Shown here piece after piece: positions 1 to 7,535 of a stretch of DNA of 19,947 bases. Both the position numbers and the translations under genes were made by a program. Every line of letters begins with the position of its first letter. Within the stretch, counting starts at the first letter, position 1. The notes below the pieces were generated by a model. That model searched no databases. It worked only from the letters and a program-made list of their open reading frames with translations, and was not told the DNA's origin. The DNA is from Maribacter sp. (GTDB lineage Bacteria > Bacteroidota > Bacteroidia > Flavobacteriales > Flavobacteriaceae): positions 1 to 19,947 of the forward strand of contig JAHHKH010000439.1 of assembly GCA_018679695.1 (NCBI GenBank), in the 5' to 3' direction.

Positions 1-1
1 A

Positions 2-450
2 CATACCAGTGCAAAAAATAGGACCATATTTCAAATAGCAGGGAGTGTTCTTAAGTTTTCAAGACAACCAAGAACCTTAATTGGGCAAATAATTCAAATC
101 TGCCATTTATTACATTTTTCTTTCTCACAGTCCTTGCAGTTATTCTTTGGCTGGTATACATCAGAAAAAGATATACTTATACCGATCATCTTATCTTTCG
201 TTTCCATAATCAATCTTTGTTATTTATATTGCTCATCATAAGTTTCTTAATCAGTTCGATCTTCAATGTAAAAAGCGGTTCGATTTTTATTGTTGTTTTT
301 TCATCAAACCAATTTTTGGGCGATGATAAAATTCAAGCATCATGGAACTTATAAACAGTTGTTAAATATATTTTTCTTAAAACGATTTTTTATATATTGG
401 CAGGCATTTCAGTAATTCTACTTTTCATTGGAAGCTTAATAACATACTAG
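2..450 (+). pseudogene. Frameshifted 3' end of a DUF3667-like membrane protein gene
   Basis: No single frame is open, but a protein-like sequence continues through three frame changes. Frame 2 reads from base 2 (IFQIAGSVLKFSRQP); frame 1 takes over near 96-98 and encodes two hydrophobic segments around the motif RKRYTYTDHLIF; frame 2 returns near 317-320 (LAMIKF); frame 1 resumes near 353-355 and runs to the TAG at 448-450 (hydrophobic tail ending GSLITY). One extra G at 318-320 and one missing A at each of 96-98 and 353-355 would restore one continuous product. The order of soluble segment, membrane segment, RRKxYxYxEHL-like motif, membrane segment, LAMxKFY-like motif and final membrane helix resembles the C-terminus of Bacteroidota DUF3667 proteins; that assignment is from memory. 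The 5' part lies outside the window. All three indels fall in homopolymers, so sequencing error is an alternative to true decay. Confidence 0.6.
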
Positions 451-457
451 GAAGAGC

Positions 458-844
458 ATGATAACACAAGTAACGAAGGGAATTAAAATATCGGTAAATA
501 CTAGTTTTGAAGGAACTTTCTTCAAGAATTACAAAATGCATTTTGCCTTTGGCTATACTATAACCATCGAAAACCAAAGTAAGGATTCCGTTCAGTTGAC
601 TTCGCGCCATTGGCAGATTTATGACTCCTTGAATGATACCGAAATATTGGATGGTGAGGGGGTGATTGGAAAAAAACCAGTAATTAAACCTGGGGAATCC
701 CACACTTATAATTCAGGTTGTTTATTGACTTCACCCGTAGGGGCCATGAAAGGCCATTATAACATGGTCAATTTCAATTCAACAGAGAAATTCAGGGTTT
801 ACATACCAACCTTCAAATTCAGTGCTCCCTTTGCTTTGAATTGA
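458..844 (+). CDS. apaG: ApaG domain protein (Co2+/Mg2+ efflux protein ApaG)
   Basis: 128 residues, the usual length for stand-alone ApaG, a small fibronectin-III-like beta-sandwich protein. The core signature is present: TIENQS, SRHWQI, GEGVIGKKP (about residues 67-75), KPGESHTYNSG (about 78-88) and GAMKGHY. In enterobacteria apaG is linked to cobalt resistance and magnesium efflux, but its biochemical role is poorly defined; here the call rests on family membership only. The ATG at 458 is preceded by the purine-rich AGGAAG and begins with the typical family N-terminus. The gene starts 7 bases after the stop of the frameshifted gene upstream and may once have been co-transcribed with it. No hairpin terminator follows, only a T-rich stretch at 853-873. 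Confidence 0.93.
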   Translation: MITQVTKGIKISVNTSFEGTFFKNYKMHFAFGYTITIENQSKDSVQLTSRHWQIYDSLNDTEILDGEGVIGKKPVIKPGESHTYNSGCLLTSPVGAMKGHYNMVNFNSTEKFRVYIPTFKFSAPFALN

Positions 845-890
845 TTATTCCTTTACCTTTTTTTTAGTTTTTTATCCATTCCCAATTGAG

Positions 891-898
891 TACCTTTG
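891..898 (+). promoter_or_regulatory. Bacteroidota -7 box upstream of pruA
   Basis: TACCTTTG matches the Bacteroidota sigma-A -7 consensus TAnnTTTG exactly, 30 bases before the pruA ATG at 929. No clear TTTG -33 box is seen 17-23 bases upstream, so this is a candidate only. It also argues against a TTG start at 896, which would lie inside the box. Confidence 0.5.
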
Positions 899-928
899 GG
901 CAGTTTTTCAATTATTAAAAATACAACT

Positions 929-2557
929 ATGGGTAAAGGTTTTTTTCAGGTACCAACTGCAATTAATGAGCCAATCAAAAGTTATGCTCCCGGAAGTCCG
1001 GAAAGAAAGGAAGTATTGGAACAATACAAAGCTTATTTCAACAACCAAGTGGATATTCCATTTTACATCGGTAAAGAGGAAATTAGGACGGGTAACACCA
1101 GACCTATGTCCCCTCCGCACGATCATAGGCATATTGTTGGGCACTATCACTTAGCTGACAAGGTGCATGTTACCAAAGCAATACAAAATGGATTGCATTC
1201 AAGGGAGGCCTGGGCAAACTTGACTTGGGAACAAAGGGCTGCGATATTCTTAAAGGCGGCCGATTTGATAGCCGGACCTTACCGGGCAAAAATCAATGCA
1301 GCAACGATGATTGCCCAATCGAAAACAATTCACCAAGCTGAAATAGATGCCGCCTGCGAATTAATAGACTTTCTTCGATTCAACGTGGAATATATGTCCC
1401 AAATATATGCGGAACAGCCAGACTCTGCTGAAGGAATTTGGAATCGTGTTGAGTATAGACCATTAGAAGGATTCGTATATGCCATTACCCCATTCAATTT
1501 TACCGCAATTGCTGGAAATTTACCCGCTAGTGCTGCTATGATGGGAAATGTTGTGGTTTGGAAACCCAGTGATAGTCAAATATTTTCTGCCAAGGTAATT
1601 GTGGATGTTTTCAAGGAAGCAGGGCTTCCTGATGGGGTAATAAACGTAGTATATGGTGATCCTGTGATGATTACAAAAACAATTCTGGATAGTCCAGACT
1701 TTGCCGGAATCCATTTTACAGGCTCCACCTTTGTATTCAAAGAACTTTGGAAGCAAATCGGAAATAATATCCATTCCTATAAAACCTATCCAAGAATTGT
1801 TGGTGAGACAGGGGGTAAGGATTTCATCCTTGCGCATCCCACGGCAAAACCGCAGCAAGTAGCTACAGCAATCACAAGAGGTGCTTTTGAATTCCAAGGT
1901 CAAAAATGTAGCGCTGCCTCAAGAGTGTATTTGCCAAAATCGACTTCCAAAGATGTTTTGGAACTGGTTAAAAAGGATGTGGATTCATTCAATAAGCCAG
2001 GTTCCCCAGAAGATATGGGCAATTTTATAACCGCCGTAATCCACGAAGGCTCTTTTGACAAATTGGCCAAATATATAGATCAAGCCAAAGAAGATAAGGA
2101 GGCTGAAATCGTCGTTGGCGGAAATTATGATAAATCCAAAGGCTATTTTATAGAACCTACCGTTATATTGACCAAAGATCCAAATTATGTTACCATGGAA
2201 ACAGAATTGTTTGGTCCTGTAGTTACCGTTTATGTTTATGATGATAAGGACTGGACCAAGACATTGAAATTAATCGACAATACTTCTGAGTATGCGTTGA
2301 CAGGAGCTGTCTTATCAACTGATCGCTATGCCATTGATGAGGCAACCAAAGCCTTACAAAATTGCGCTGGTAATTTTTACATCAATGACAAACCGACAGG
2401 AGCCGTTGTTGGCCAACAGCCATTTGGAGGGGCTAGGGCTTCCGGAACAAATGATAAGGCGGGCTCGGCACAAAACCTGTTAAGATGGGTTTCCCCAAGA
2501 TTAATCAAGGAGACTTTCGTAACTCCCGAAGATTATAGATACCCCTTTTTGGGATAA
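929..2557 (+). CDS. pruA: L-glutamate gamma-semialdehyde dehydrogenase (1-pyrroline-5-carboxylate dehydrogenase)
   Basis: 542 residues. Oxidises glutamate semialdehyde/P5C to glutamate with NAD+, the second step of proline degradation, in the cytoplasm. It is an aldehyde dehydrogenase superfamily protein: cofactor-domain motifs ITPFNFTAIAGNLP and WKPSD, the IHFTGST nucleotide loop, the general base Glu in GETGGKDF (E293) and the nucleophile Cys in GQKCSAASR (C327), then the late ELFGPVV and GQQPFGGARASGTNDKAG motifs. The last is typical of P5C dehydrogenases. Length matches the stand-alone PruA class, not the PutA fusion; no proline dehydrogenase is in the window. An in-frame TTG at 896 would add 11 residues, but the ATG at 929 gives the usual Bacteroidota start MGKGFFQVPTA. 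Monocistronic by context: own -7 box upstream and a strong hairpin terminator downstream. Confidence 0.96.
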   Translation: MGKGFFQVPTAINEPIKSYAPGSPERKEVLEQYKAYFNNQVDIPFYIGKEEIRTGNTRPMSPPHDHRHIVGHYHLADKVHVTKAIQNGLHSREAWANLTWEQRAAIFLKAADLIAGPYRAKINAATMIAQSKTIHQAEIDAACELIDFLRFNVEYMSQIYAEQPDSAEGIWNRVEYRPLEGFVYAITPFNFTAIAGNLPASAAMMGNVVVWKPSDSQIFSAKVIVDVFKEAGLPDGVINVVYGDPVMITKTILDSPDFAGIHFTGSTFVFKELWKQIGNNIHSYKTYPRIVGETGGKDFILAHPTAKPQQVATAITRGAFEFQGQKCSAASRVYLPKSTSKDVLELVKKDVDSFNKPGSPEDMGNFITAVIHEGSFDKLAKYIDQAKEDKEAEIVVGGNYDKSKGYFIEPTVILTKDPNYVTMETELFGPVVTVYVYDDKDWTKTLKLIDNTSEYALTGAVLSTDRYAIDEATKALQNCAGNFYINDKPTGAVVGQQPFGGARASGTNDKAGSAQNLLRWVSPRLIKETFVTPEDYRYPFLG

Positions 2558-2578
2558 GCGGGATTAATCATAATTTAC

Positions 2579-2623
2579 AAACAAGGCCTCTATTCAATTT
2601 GTGAATAGAGGCCTTGTTTTTTT
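2579..2623 (+). terminator. Strong intrinsic terminator after pruA
   Basis: A perfect 16-bp stem (2581-2596 with 2602-2617) with a 5-base loop at 2597-2601, followed by a T tract at 2617-2623. The outer A-T pairs lengthen the stem slightly. It begins 21 bases after the pruA stop. Confidence 0.93.
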
Positions 2624-2824
2624 GCATTTTGCCAACTTTTTTTCAAGGCTTTTTCACTTTTTGGATAATCGTAAAAAAACCTTTTATCAAAATGCAAATA
2701 TCTAATTTTGAATACTTTAACAAAAATAAATTAGGGATTAGAACAATATGTATGTAAATTTAACGTTAATTAATTGTAAATTTAGAGTAATCCTCAGATT
2801 CGCAAATTTTAAAACAGCAAAGAT
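2624..2824. other. AT-rich non-coding stretch between pruA and rsmG
   Basis: Very AT-rich, with no supported gene. It holds a TAATTTTG (2703-2710, + strand) that fits the -7 consensus but has no -33 partner, and a 9-base direct repeat GTAAATTTA at 2754-2762 and 2776-2784 (22-base period) flanking the palindromic TTAACGTTAA. A 66-codon ORF at 2748-2948 has no protein character I can recognise and overlaps the better small ORF at 2825. Confidence 0.4.
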
Positions 2825-2956
2825 ATGTCACAAGAAAATGGCAATGACAACACATCATCAACGAGCATGTTCTCATATCTCAGACGAGTGCAGAATTATA
2901 TCAAGAGTTATGCTGAAAATTGTAGATATTCATTCAACTCAATGTTGAATTTATAA
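2825..2956 (+). CDS. Possible small protein of 43 residues
   Basis: An ATG-to-TAA frame encoding a polar N-terminus (MSQENGNDNTSSTSM) and a more helical, aromatic and basic second half (FSYLRRVQNYIKSYAEN). It has no Cys-rich, transmembrane or DNA-binding signature I recognise and no clear Shine-Dalgarno. It ends 4 bases before the rsmG stop, so the two would be transcribed convergently with almost touching 3' ends. The last 19 bases overlap a small inverted repeat (2932-2950). The codons look protein-like, but a frame of this length can arise by chance in AT-rich sequence. I do not know a function. A TAATTTTG box 115 bases upstream is the only promoter candidate. Confidence 0.28.
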   Translation: MSQENGNDNTSSTSMFSYLRRVQNYIKSYAENCRYSFNSMLNL

Positions 2957-2960
2957 GAAG

Positions 2961-3596
2961 TCAGCCTTTATATTTTAAGGGTAGATACACTACTTTCTTC
3001 GTCTCAAAAAAGTCCTCCGTGAAATAATCGGACAGGTTGAATATCCGCGCATTTCGATAGTTTTTTAGCTCTTCTGACAGATCCCCTCCCTTTAGATATA
3101 AAATTCCGTTTCGCCTTTCGTGCTTTGATTCCTTTTTTATTTTTCCTTTTACCCAATGTACAAATGTTGGCATTGTGGCTACTGCCCTGCTTACGATGAA
3201 GTCAAATTGGGAATTCAGTTCTTCAACTCTTTTGTTTACGGGTGTAACATTTTGCAATTGCAAACCATTGACAACCTCCTCAACTACTCTAATCTTTTTA
3301 CCTATTGAATCTACCAAGGTAAATTTGGACTCTGGAAATAAAATGGCCAAAGGTATTCCGGGAAATCCGCCACCTGTACCAACATCCAAAATAGCACTAG
3401 TGGGATTGAATTCCTGTACTTTGGCAATCCCCAAGGAATGTAGAACATGTCGCAAATACAATTCTTCAATATCCTTGCGGGAAACCACATTTATTTTAAG
3501 GTTCCAGTCTATATACAAATCGGCCAATTGTGAAAATTGCAATTTTTGGTTTTCCGATAAATTGGGAAAATATTTAAATATAATCTCAGCTTTCAT
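2961..3596 (-). CDS. rsmG: 16S rRNA (guanine527-N7)-methyltransferase RsmG
   Basis: 211 residues, normal for RsmG (GidB). It methylates N7 of G527 in the 530 loop of 16S rRNA using S-adenosylmethionine; loss in other bacteria gives low-level streptomycin resistance. The Rossmann SAM-binding signature DVGTGGGFPGIPLAI is at residues 71-85, followed by LVDSIGKK and VSRAVA (135-140), all typical of RsmG. The N-terminal substrate region has the family motif WNLKINVVSRKD and RHVLHSL. The ATG at 3596 gives the expected N-terminus. It stands alone on the minus strand, divergent from the desaturase gene and convergent with pruA. A TATTTTTG on the minus strand (3614-3621) lies 17 bases before the start and could be its -7 box. 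Confidence 0.95.
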   Translation of the reverse strand: MKAEIIFKYFPNLSENQKLQFSQLADLYIDWNLKINVVSRKDIEELYLRHVLHSLGIAKVQEFNPTSAILDVGTGGGFPGIPLAILFPESKFTLVDSIGKKIRVVEEVVNGLQLQNVTPVNKRVEELNSQFDFIVSRAVATMPTFVHWVKGKIKKESKHERRNGILYLKGGDLSEELKNYRNARIFNLSDYFTEDFFETKKVVYLPLKYKG

Positions 3597-3613
3597 CCTT
3601 ATCTTTGTGCCTG

Positions 3614-3621
3614 CAAAAATA
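3614..3621 (-). promoter_or_regulatory. Candidate -7 box of rsmG
   Basis: Read on the minus strand this is TATTTTTG, an exact TAnnTTTG match 17 bases before the rsmG ATG. No TTG -33 box is visible at 17-23 bases. A plus-strand TATCTTTG (3600-3607) lies almost back to back with it and points toward the desaturase gene, which would give that mRNA a leader of about 100 bases. Confidence 0.4.
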
Positions 3622-3714
3622 GTACATTCAAAAACATACTAAATTCTTATTGGAGGTATAGTTTGAATAAACTAGAGTATTATTGCGTTATATTTACATA
3701 AAGCATACAACCAA

Positions 3715-4818
3715 ATGGATACAAAGACCATAAGATTTTCGAGAAAGGACTCCACCCAATTTTTCAAAACACTTAATAAAAGAGTAAACGAATACTTCAA
3801 GGAAAGTCACAAAGAGAAAACCGGGGATTGGCGATTGCATTTGAAAACTATCGTAATGTTCGCTCTTTTCCTTACCCCATATTTTCTTATCCTGACCTTA
3901 GGACTTCCAAATTGGGCAAATTTTTTATTAACGATTGTCATGGGTGTTGGCATGGCCGGGGTAGGTATGAACGTAATGCATGATGGCAACCACGGTTCAT
4001 ATTCCTCGAAAAAGTGGATCAATAAGATTATGGGTGGTAGTATTTACATTCTTGCCGGTAATGTTTACAACTGGCAAGTTCAGCATAATGTTTTACACCA
4101 CACATATACGAACATACATAATCATGATGAGGATTTGGAAGCAGGTCGCATCTTGCGATTTTCCAAACATGCGAAATGGCATAGATACCATAAATTCCAA
4201 CATTTCTATTCGGTATTCCTTTATGGGCTATTGACGTTTAATTGGGCGATTACTACCGATTTTCAGCAAATGTACCGTTATATGAAAAGAAAACTTTCCT
4301 TTGGAAAATTGCCTAATCCTGTTATCAATTGGAGTACATTGGTAATCACCAAAGTGATCTATGTTACCATTTGGATCGTCTTACCAATGCTCATATTGGA
4401 CATTGCCTGGTGGAAGATTTTGCTAGGCTTCTTCATCATGCACTATGTAGCGGGTGTTATTCTTAGTGTTGTTTTCCAGTTGGCACATGTAGTTGATGAA
4501 GCAGATACCCCACTACCCGATGAACATGGGACTATGAAAAATACTTGGGCCATCCATCAGTTGTTCACAACGGTAAATTTTGGTACCAAAAATCGAATCG
4601 TCAACTGGTTCACAGGAGGATTGAACCACCAAGTAGAACACCATATTTTCCCCAACATAAGTCATGTGCATTACACAAAAATTTCAAAAATTGTTAAACA
4701 AACGGCAAAAGAATTTAATTTGCCTTATAACGAATATAAAACTACCAGAAAAGCAATAATTTCGCACTTCAAGCATTTAAAGGAATTGGGCAAAAAACCC
4801 GCATTACAGTACCAGTAA
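3715..4818 (+). CDS. Membrane fatty acid desaturase (front-end/acyl-CoA desaturase type)
   Basis: 367 residues. A di-iron membrane desaturase that inserts a double bond into a fatty acyl chain, probably to tune membrane fluidity. The three histidine boxes are present and ordered: HDGNH at 89-93, HNVLHH at 124-129 (followed by THxNxHDED-like residues) and NHQVEHHIFP at 304-313. Gln in place of the first His of box 3 is typical of front-end (delta-5/delta-6-like) desaturases, but the cytochrome b5 domain of the eukaryotic enzymes is absent, so a separate ferredoxin or cytochrome would supply electrons. Hydrophobic segments lie at about 45-80 and 215-255, with another near 105-115. The aminotransferase gene follows after 13 bases with no terminator between, so co-transcription is likely, though no metabolic link is obvious. 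Regioselectivity cannot be read from the sequence. Confidence 0.92.
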   Translation: MDTKTIRFSRKDSTQFFKTLNKRVNEYFKESHKEKTGDWRLHLKTIVMFALFLTPYFLILTLGLPNWANFLLTIVMGVGMAGVGMNVMHDGNHGSYSSKKWINKIMGGSIYILAGNVYNWQVQHNVLHHTYTNIHNHDEDLEAGRILRFSKHAKWHRYHKFQHFYSVFLYGLLTFNWAITTDFQQMYRYMKRKLSFGKLPNPVINWSTLVITKVIYVTIWIVLPMLILDIAWWKILLGFFIMHYVAGVILSVVFQLAHVVDEADTPLPDEHGTMKNTWAIHQLFTTVNFGTKNRIVNWFTGGLNHQVEHHIFPNISHVHYTKISKIVKQTAKEFNLPYNEYKTTRKAIISHFKHLKELGKKPALQYQ

Positions 4819-4831
4819 ATCTATTCATTTT

Positions 4832-6016
4832 ATGAACAACCATTTATCCGAAAGAATTAAAGGAATGTCTACTTCGGCCACCTTGGCTATGGCAGCAAAG
4901 GCAAGGGAATTAAGGGGCCAAGGCAAAGATATCATTGGATTGAGTTTGGGTGAGCCCGATTTCAATATTCCAGATTTCATAAAAGATGCCGCTAAACAGG
5001 CAATAGACGACAACTACAGTAGTTATTCCCCAGTTGATGGATATGTTGATCTTAAAGAAGCAATATCCAATAAATTTAAAAGAGACAATGCTTTGGATTA
5101 TGGCATAAATCAGATCGTTGTTTCTACGGGAGCAAAGCAATCCCTAGCAAATGTTGCGATGGTAATGTTGAACAAAGGTGATGAAGTTATCCTGCCTGCA
5201 CCCTATTGGGTGAGTTATAGCGATATTGTTAAACTTGCTGAAGGTATTCCCATTGAGGTCCCAACCAGTATCGATACCGATTTTAAAATGACCCCTGCCC
5301 AACTAGAAGCCGCCATAACCCCTAAAACCAAAATGCTTTGGTTCAGTTCGCCCTGTAATCCAAGTGGATCGGTATATAGCCGGGAAGAGTTAAAAGGATT
5401 GGCAGAAGTCCTTAAAAGGTATCCGAACATTTTTGTAGTATCCGATGAAATCTACGAACATATCAACTTTAGGGGTGGCCATGTCAGCATTGCAGGAATA
5501 GACGAAATGTACGACAGGACTATTACAGTAAATGGAGTATCCAAGGCCTTTGCAATGACAGGGTGGCGTATTGGTTATATTGGTGCACCGGAATGGATTG
5601 CCAAGGCCTGTACTAAATTTCAAGGTCAAAATACCAGTGGTGCCAACGCTATTGCGCAGAGAGCTACCATTACTGCTCTTGAAGCTCCTGTAAGCAAAAT
5701 ACAGTTCATGATCGACCAATTTCACAAAAGAAGGGATTTGGTGCTGGATCTTCTAGAGGAGATCGAAGGTTTTAAATTGAATGTACCTGAAGGGGCATTT
5801 TATGTGTTTCCTGATATTTCTAGCTTTTTTGGTAAGACCCTAAATGGAATTACAATAAATAATGCTTCTGACTTTGCTCTTTATTTGTTGGAAAAGGCAA
5901 ATGTAGCAACCGTCACAGGAGAAGCATTTGGTAATCCAAATTGTATACGTATTTCATATGCCGCCTCAGAAGATGAGTTACGGGAAGCGATATCGAGGAT
6001 AAAAGCAGTACTGTAA
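4832..6016 (+). CDS. aspC: Aspartate aminotransferase (PLP-dependent class I/II aminotransferase)
   Basis: 394 residues, the usual length of bacterial aspartate aminotransferases of the I-gamma/Ib type. It exchanges amino groups between aspartate and 2-oxoglutarate, forming oxaloacetate and glutamate, with pyridoxal phosphate. Motifs: LSLGEPDFNIPDFI near the N-terminus (substrate lid), STGAKQSLAN (phosphate-binding), SSPCNPSGSVYS (Asn contacting the PLP ring), VSDEIYEH (Asp to the pyridine nitrogen), the Schiff-base Lys K238 in VSKAFAMTGWRIGY, and the carboxylate-binding Arg R373 in CIRISYA. Substrate choice (aspartate versus prephenate or other acids) is not certain from sequence. It is the second gene after the desaturase and is closed by the terminator at 6022-6045. 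Confidence 0.9.
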   Translation: MNNHLSERIKGMSTSATLAMAAKARELRGQGKDIIGLSLGEPDFNIPDFIKDAAKQAIDDNYSSYSPVDGYVDLKEAISNKFKRDNALDYGINQIVVSTGAKQSLANVAMVMLNKGDEVILPAPYWVSYSDIVKLAEGIPIEVPTSIDTDFKMTPAQLEAAITPKTKMLWFSSPCNPSGSVYSREELKGLAEVLKRYPNIFVVSDEIYEHINFRGGHVSIAGIDEMYDRTITVNGVSKAFAMTGWRIGYIGAPEWIAKACTKFQGQNTSGANAIAQRATITALEAPVSKIQFMIDQFHKRRDLVLDLLEEIEGFKLNVPEGAFYVFPDISSFFGKTLNGITINNASDFALYLLEKANVATVTGEAFGNPNCIRISYAASEDELREAISRIKAVL

Positions 6017-6021
6017 TGATC

Positions 6022-6045
6022 AAACCCGCTTCAGCGGGTTTTTTT
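6022..6045 (+). terminator. Terminator after the aminotransferase gene
   Basis: AAACCCGC paired with GCGGGTTT around the loop TTCA, then a run of T to 6045. It lies 6 bases past the aspC stop. The stop codon of the convergent trkH gene (6044-6046, minus strand) sits in the T tract. On the minus strand only three T follow the stem, so it should work mainly for aspC. Confidence 0.9.
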
Positions 6046-7534
6046 ATACGTCTTTCCAGAAGTAAGGTGTTAATAAGATCAAGACGGTAAATAATTCCAA
6101 TCTTCCCAATAGCATCAGAAAACTGCACCACCATTTTCCCAACATCGGCAAATCATAAAAATTACTCAAAGGACCAAGACTTCCTAATGCCGGCCCAACG
6201 TTGCCCAGGGATGATGCCGCCCCACCTACCGCCGATTCAAAATCCAGACCAAGGAAACCCAGCACCATGGCACCCAGTATGAACAGGAGCATATACAAAA
6301 CAAAAAAGGCAATAATATTGTAAACTATATGTTCCCTTACCGTTTTATTATTATAACGAACAGGAATAACCGCATTTAGATGTAAGGTTCTTTTGAACTC
6401 CAATAATCCATTTTTTATGATCAGCAAATGACGCATTATTTTTATTCCACCGGCGGTTGACCCGGCAGAGCCACCAAGAAAGAACAATCCAAAAAAGAAA
6501 ACGGTTAAAAAGGGTGTCCAACCCGTAAAATCGGCTGTAACGAAACCTGTTGTTGTTATCACGGCCATTACTTGAAAAAGGGCATGTCTAAATGAACTTT
6601 CCGCAGCTCCATTTACCATAGGATGGTACTCCGTAACAGGAACATTGGCCTTGAAGTAAACAACCAAGGCCACAACTACGGTAAAAAGAGTAATGAATAT
6701 AGCGTAGAATTTGAACTCCTCATCTTTGATTACCCGTTGTACCTTACCCTTAAAGGCAAAATAACTCAATACAAAATTAGTACCTGCCAAAAACATAAAA
6801 AATATAACTATATATTGAATTAGAGGTTGATCGTTCCAAAAAGCAAGACTTGCGTTTTTAGTTGAAAATCCACCAGTCGATAGGGTAGCCAGTGAATGGT
6901 TTATTGCATCGAAAAATGACATACCAGCCAACTTCAATAACAAGGTCTCAGCTACCGTATAGCCCACATAGATATACCAAAGTCGTTTCGCTGTGTCAGT
7001 AATGCGAGGATGCAGTTTATCGGTACTAGGCCCTGGTGCCTCCGCAGCGAATAATTGCATGCCACCAATTCCCAGCAATGGCAAAATTGCAATGGCCAAA
7101 ACAATAATTCCCATACCACCAATCCAATGGGTCAGACTTCTCCAAAGCAAAATACCTTTAGGCAATACCTCAATATCCTGGAGAATAGTTGCACCAGTTG
7201 TGGTGTAACCCGACATTGTCTCAAAAAAGGCATTCGTAATACTAGGTATGGTCCCTGAAAATAAATAGGGAAACATTCCTGATAGCGACATGATAATCCA
7301 TCCAAAAGTTACAATGATATACCCCTCTTTTCGCTGTACCTCTTTTTTATGATTCCTGGTAAAGTACATCGAGGTCACACCGATGAACATAGTTGTTATC
7401 GAAGCCAATGCTATATCCAGTGTCGCTCCATCATCATAGATTCCACTCACTACGGCAGCAATGAGCATAAATAACCCATTAAAAAGCAAAAGCAGGCCCA
7501 TTAAGTGGAATATGATTTTGGAATTCAATTTCAT
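6044..7534 (-). CDS. trkH: Trk-type potassium uptake protein TrkH (membrane subunit)
   Basis: 496 residues, a polytopic inner-membrane K+ channel/transporter of the SKT superfamily. The four pore-loop filter segments are recognisable: TTTGAT at 111-116, STGGFST at 219-225, TTTGFVT at 327-333 and GNVGPALG at 444-451, each holding the conserved glycine that coordinates K+. The GSAGSTAGGIK segment (355-365) matches the glycine-rich intramembrane loop that gates TrkH, and GRLE near the C-terminus is also typical. It is the second gene of a two-gene operon: its ATG follows the trkA stop after one base, so translational coupling is likely. The nucleotide-binding TrkA ring gates this subunit from the cytoplasm. 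Confidence 0.97.
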   Translation of the reverse strand: MKLNSKIIFHLMGLLLLFNGLFMLIAAVVSGIYDDGATLDIALASITTMFIGVTSMYFTRNHKKEVQRKEGYIIVTFGWIIMSLSGMFPYLFSGTIPSITNAFFETMSGYTTTGATILQDIEVLPKGILLWRSLTHWIGGMGIIVLAIAILPLLGIGGMQLFAAEAPGPSTDKLHPRITDTAKRLWYIYVGYTVAETLLLKLAGMSFFDAINHSLATLSTGGFSTKNASLAFWNDQPLIQYIVIFFMFLAGTNFVLSYFAFKGKVQRVIKDEEFKFYAIFITLFTVVVALVVYFKANVPVTEYHPMVNGAAESSFRHALFQVMAVITTTGFVTADFTGWTPFLTVFFFGLFFLGGSAGSTAGGIKIMRHLLIIKNGLLEFKRTLHLNAVIPVRYNNKTVREHIVYNIIAFFVLYMLLFILGAMVLGFLGLDFESAVGGAASSLGNVGPALGSLGPLSNFYDLPMLGKWWCSFLMLLGRLELFTVLILLTPYFWKDV

Positions 7535-7535
7535 A

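Noticed and set aside
896..928. In-frame TTG start that would extend PruA by 11 residues
   Set aside because: The added residues do not belong to the family N-terminus, the TTG lies in the -7 box, and the ATG at 929 gives the normal PruA start.
2748..2948. 66-codon plus-strand ORF in the pruA-rsmG gap
   Set aside because: Its product looks random and it overlaps the more protein-like 43-residue frame; probably chance in AT-rich sequence.
2932..2950. Hairpin ATTCAAC/GTTGAAT at the end of rsmG as a terminator
   Set aside because: The stem is only 7 bp and AT-rich, and no T tract follows on either strand.
3175..3642. 155-codon plus-strand ORF opposite rsmG
   Set aside because: Antisense to a clear RsmG with full SAM motifs; no independent domain signal.
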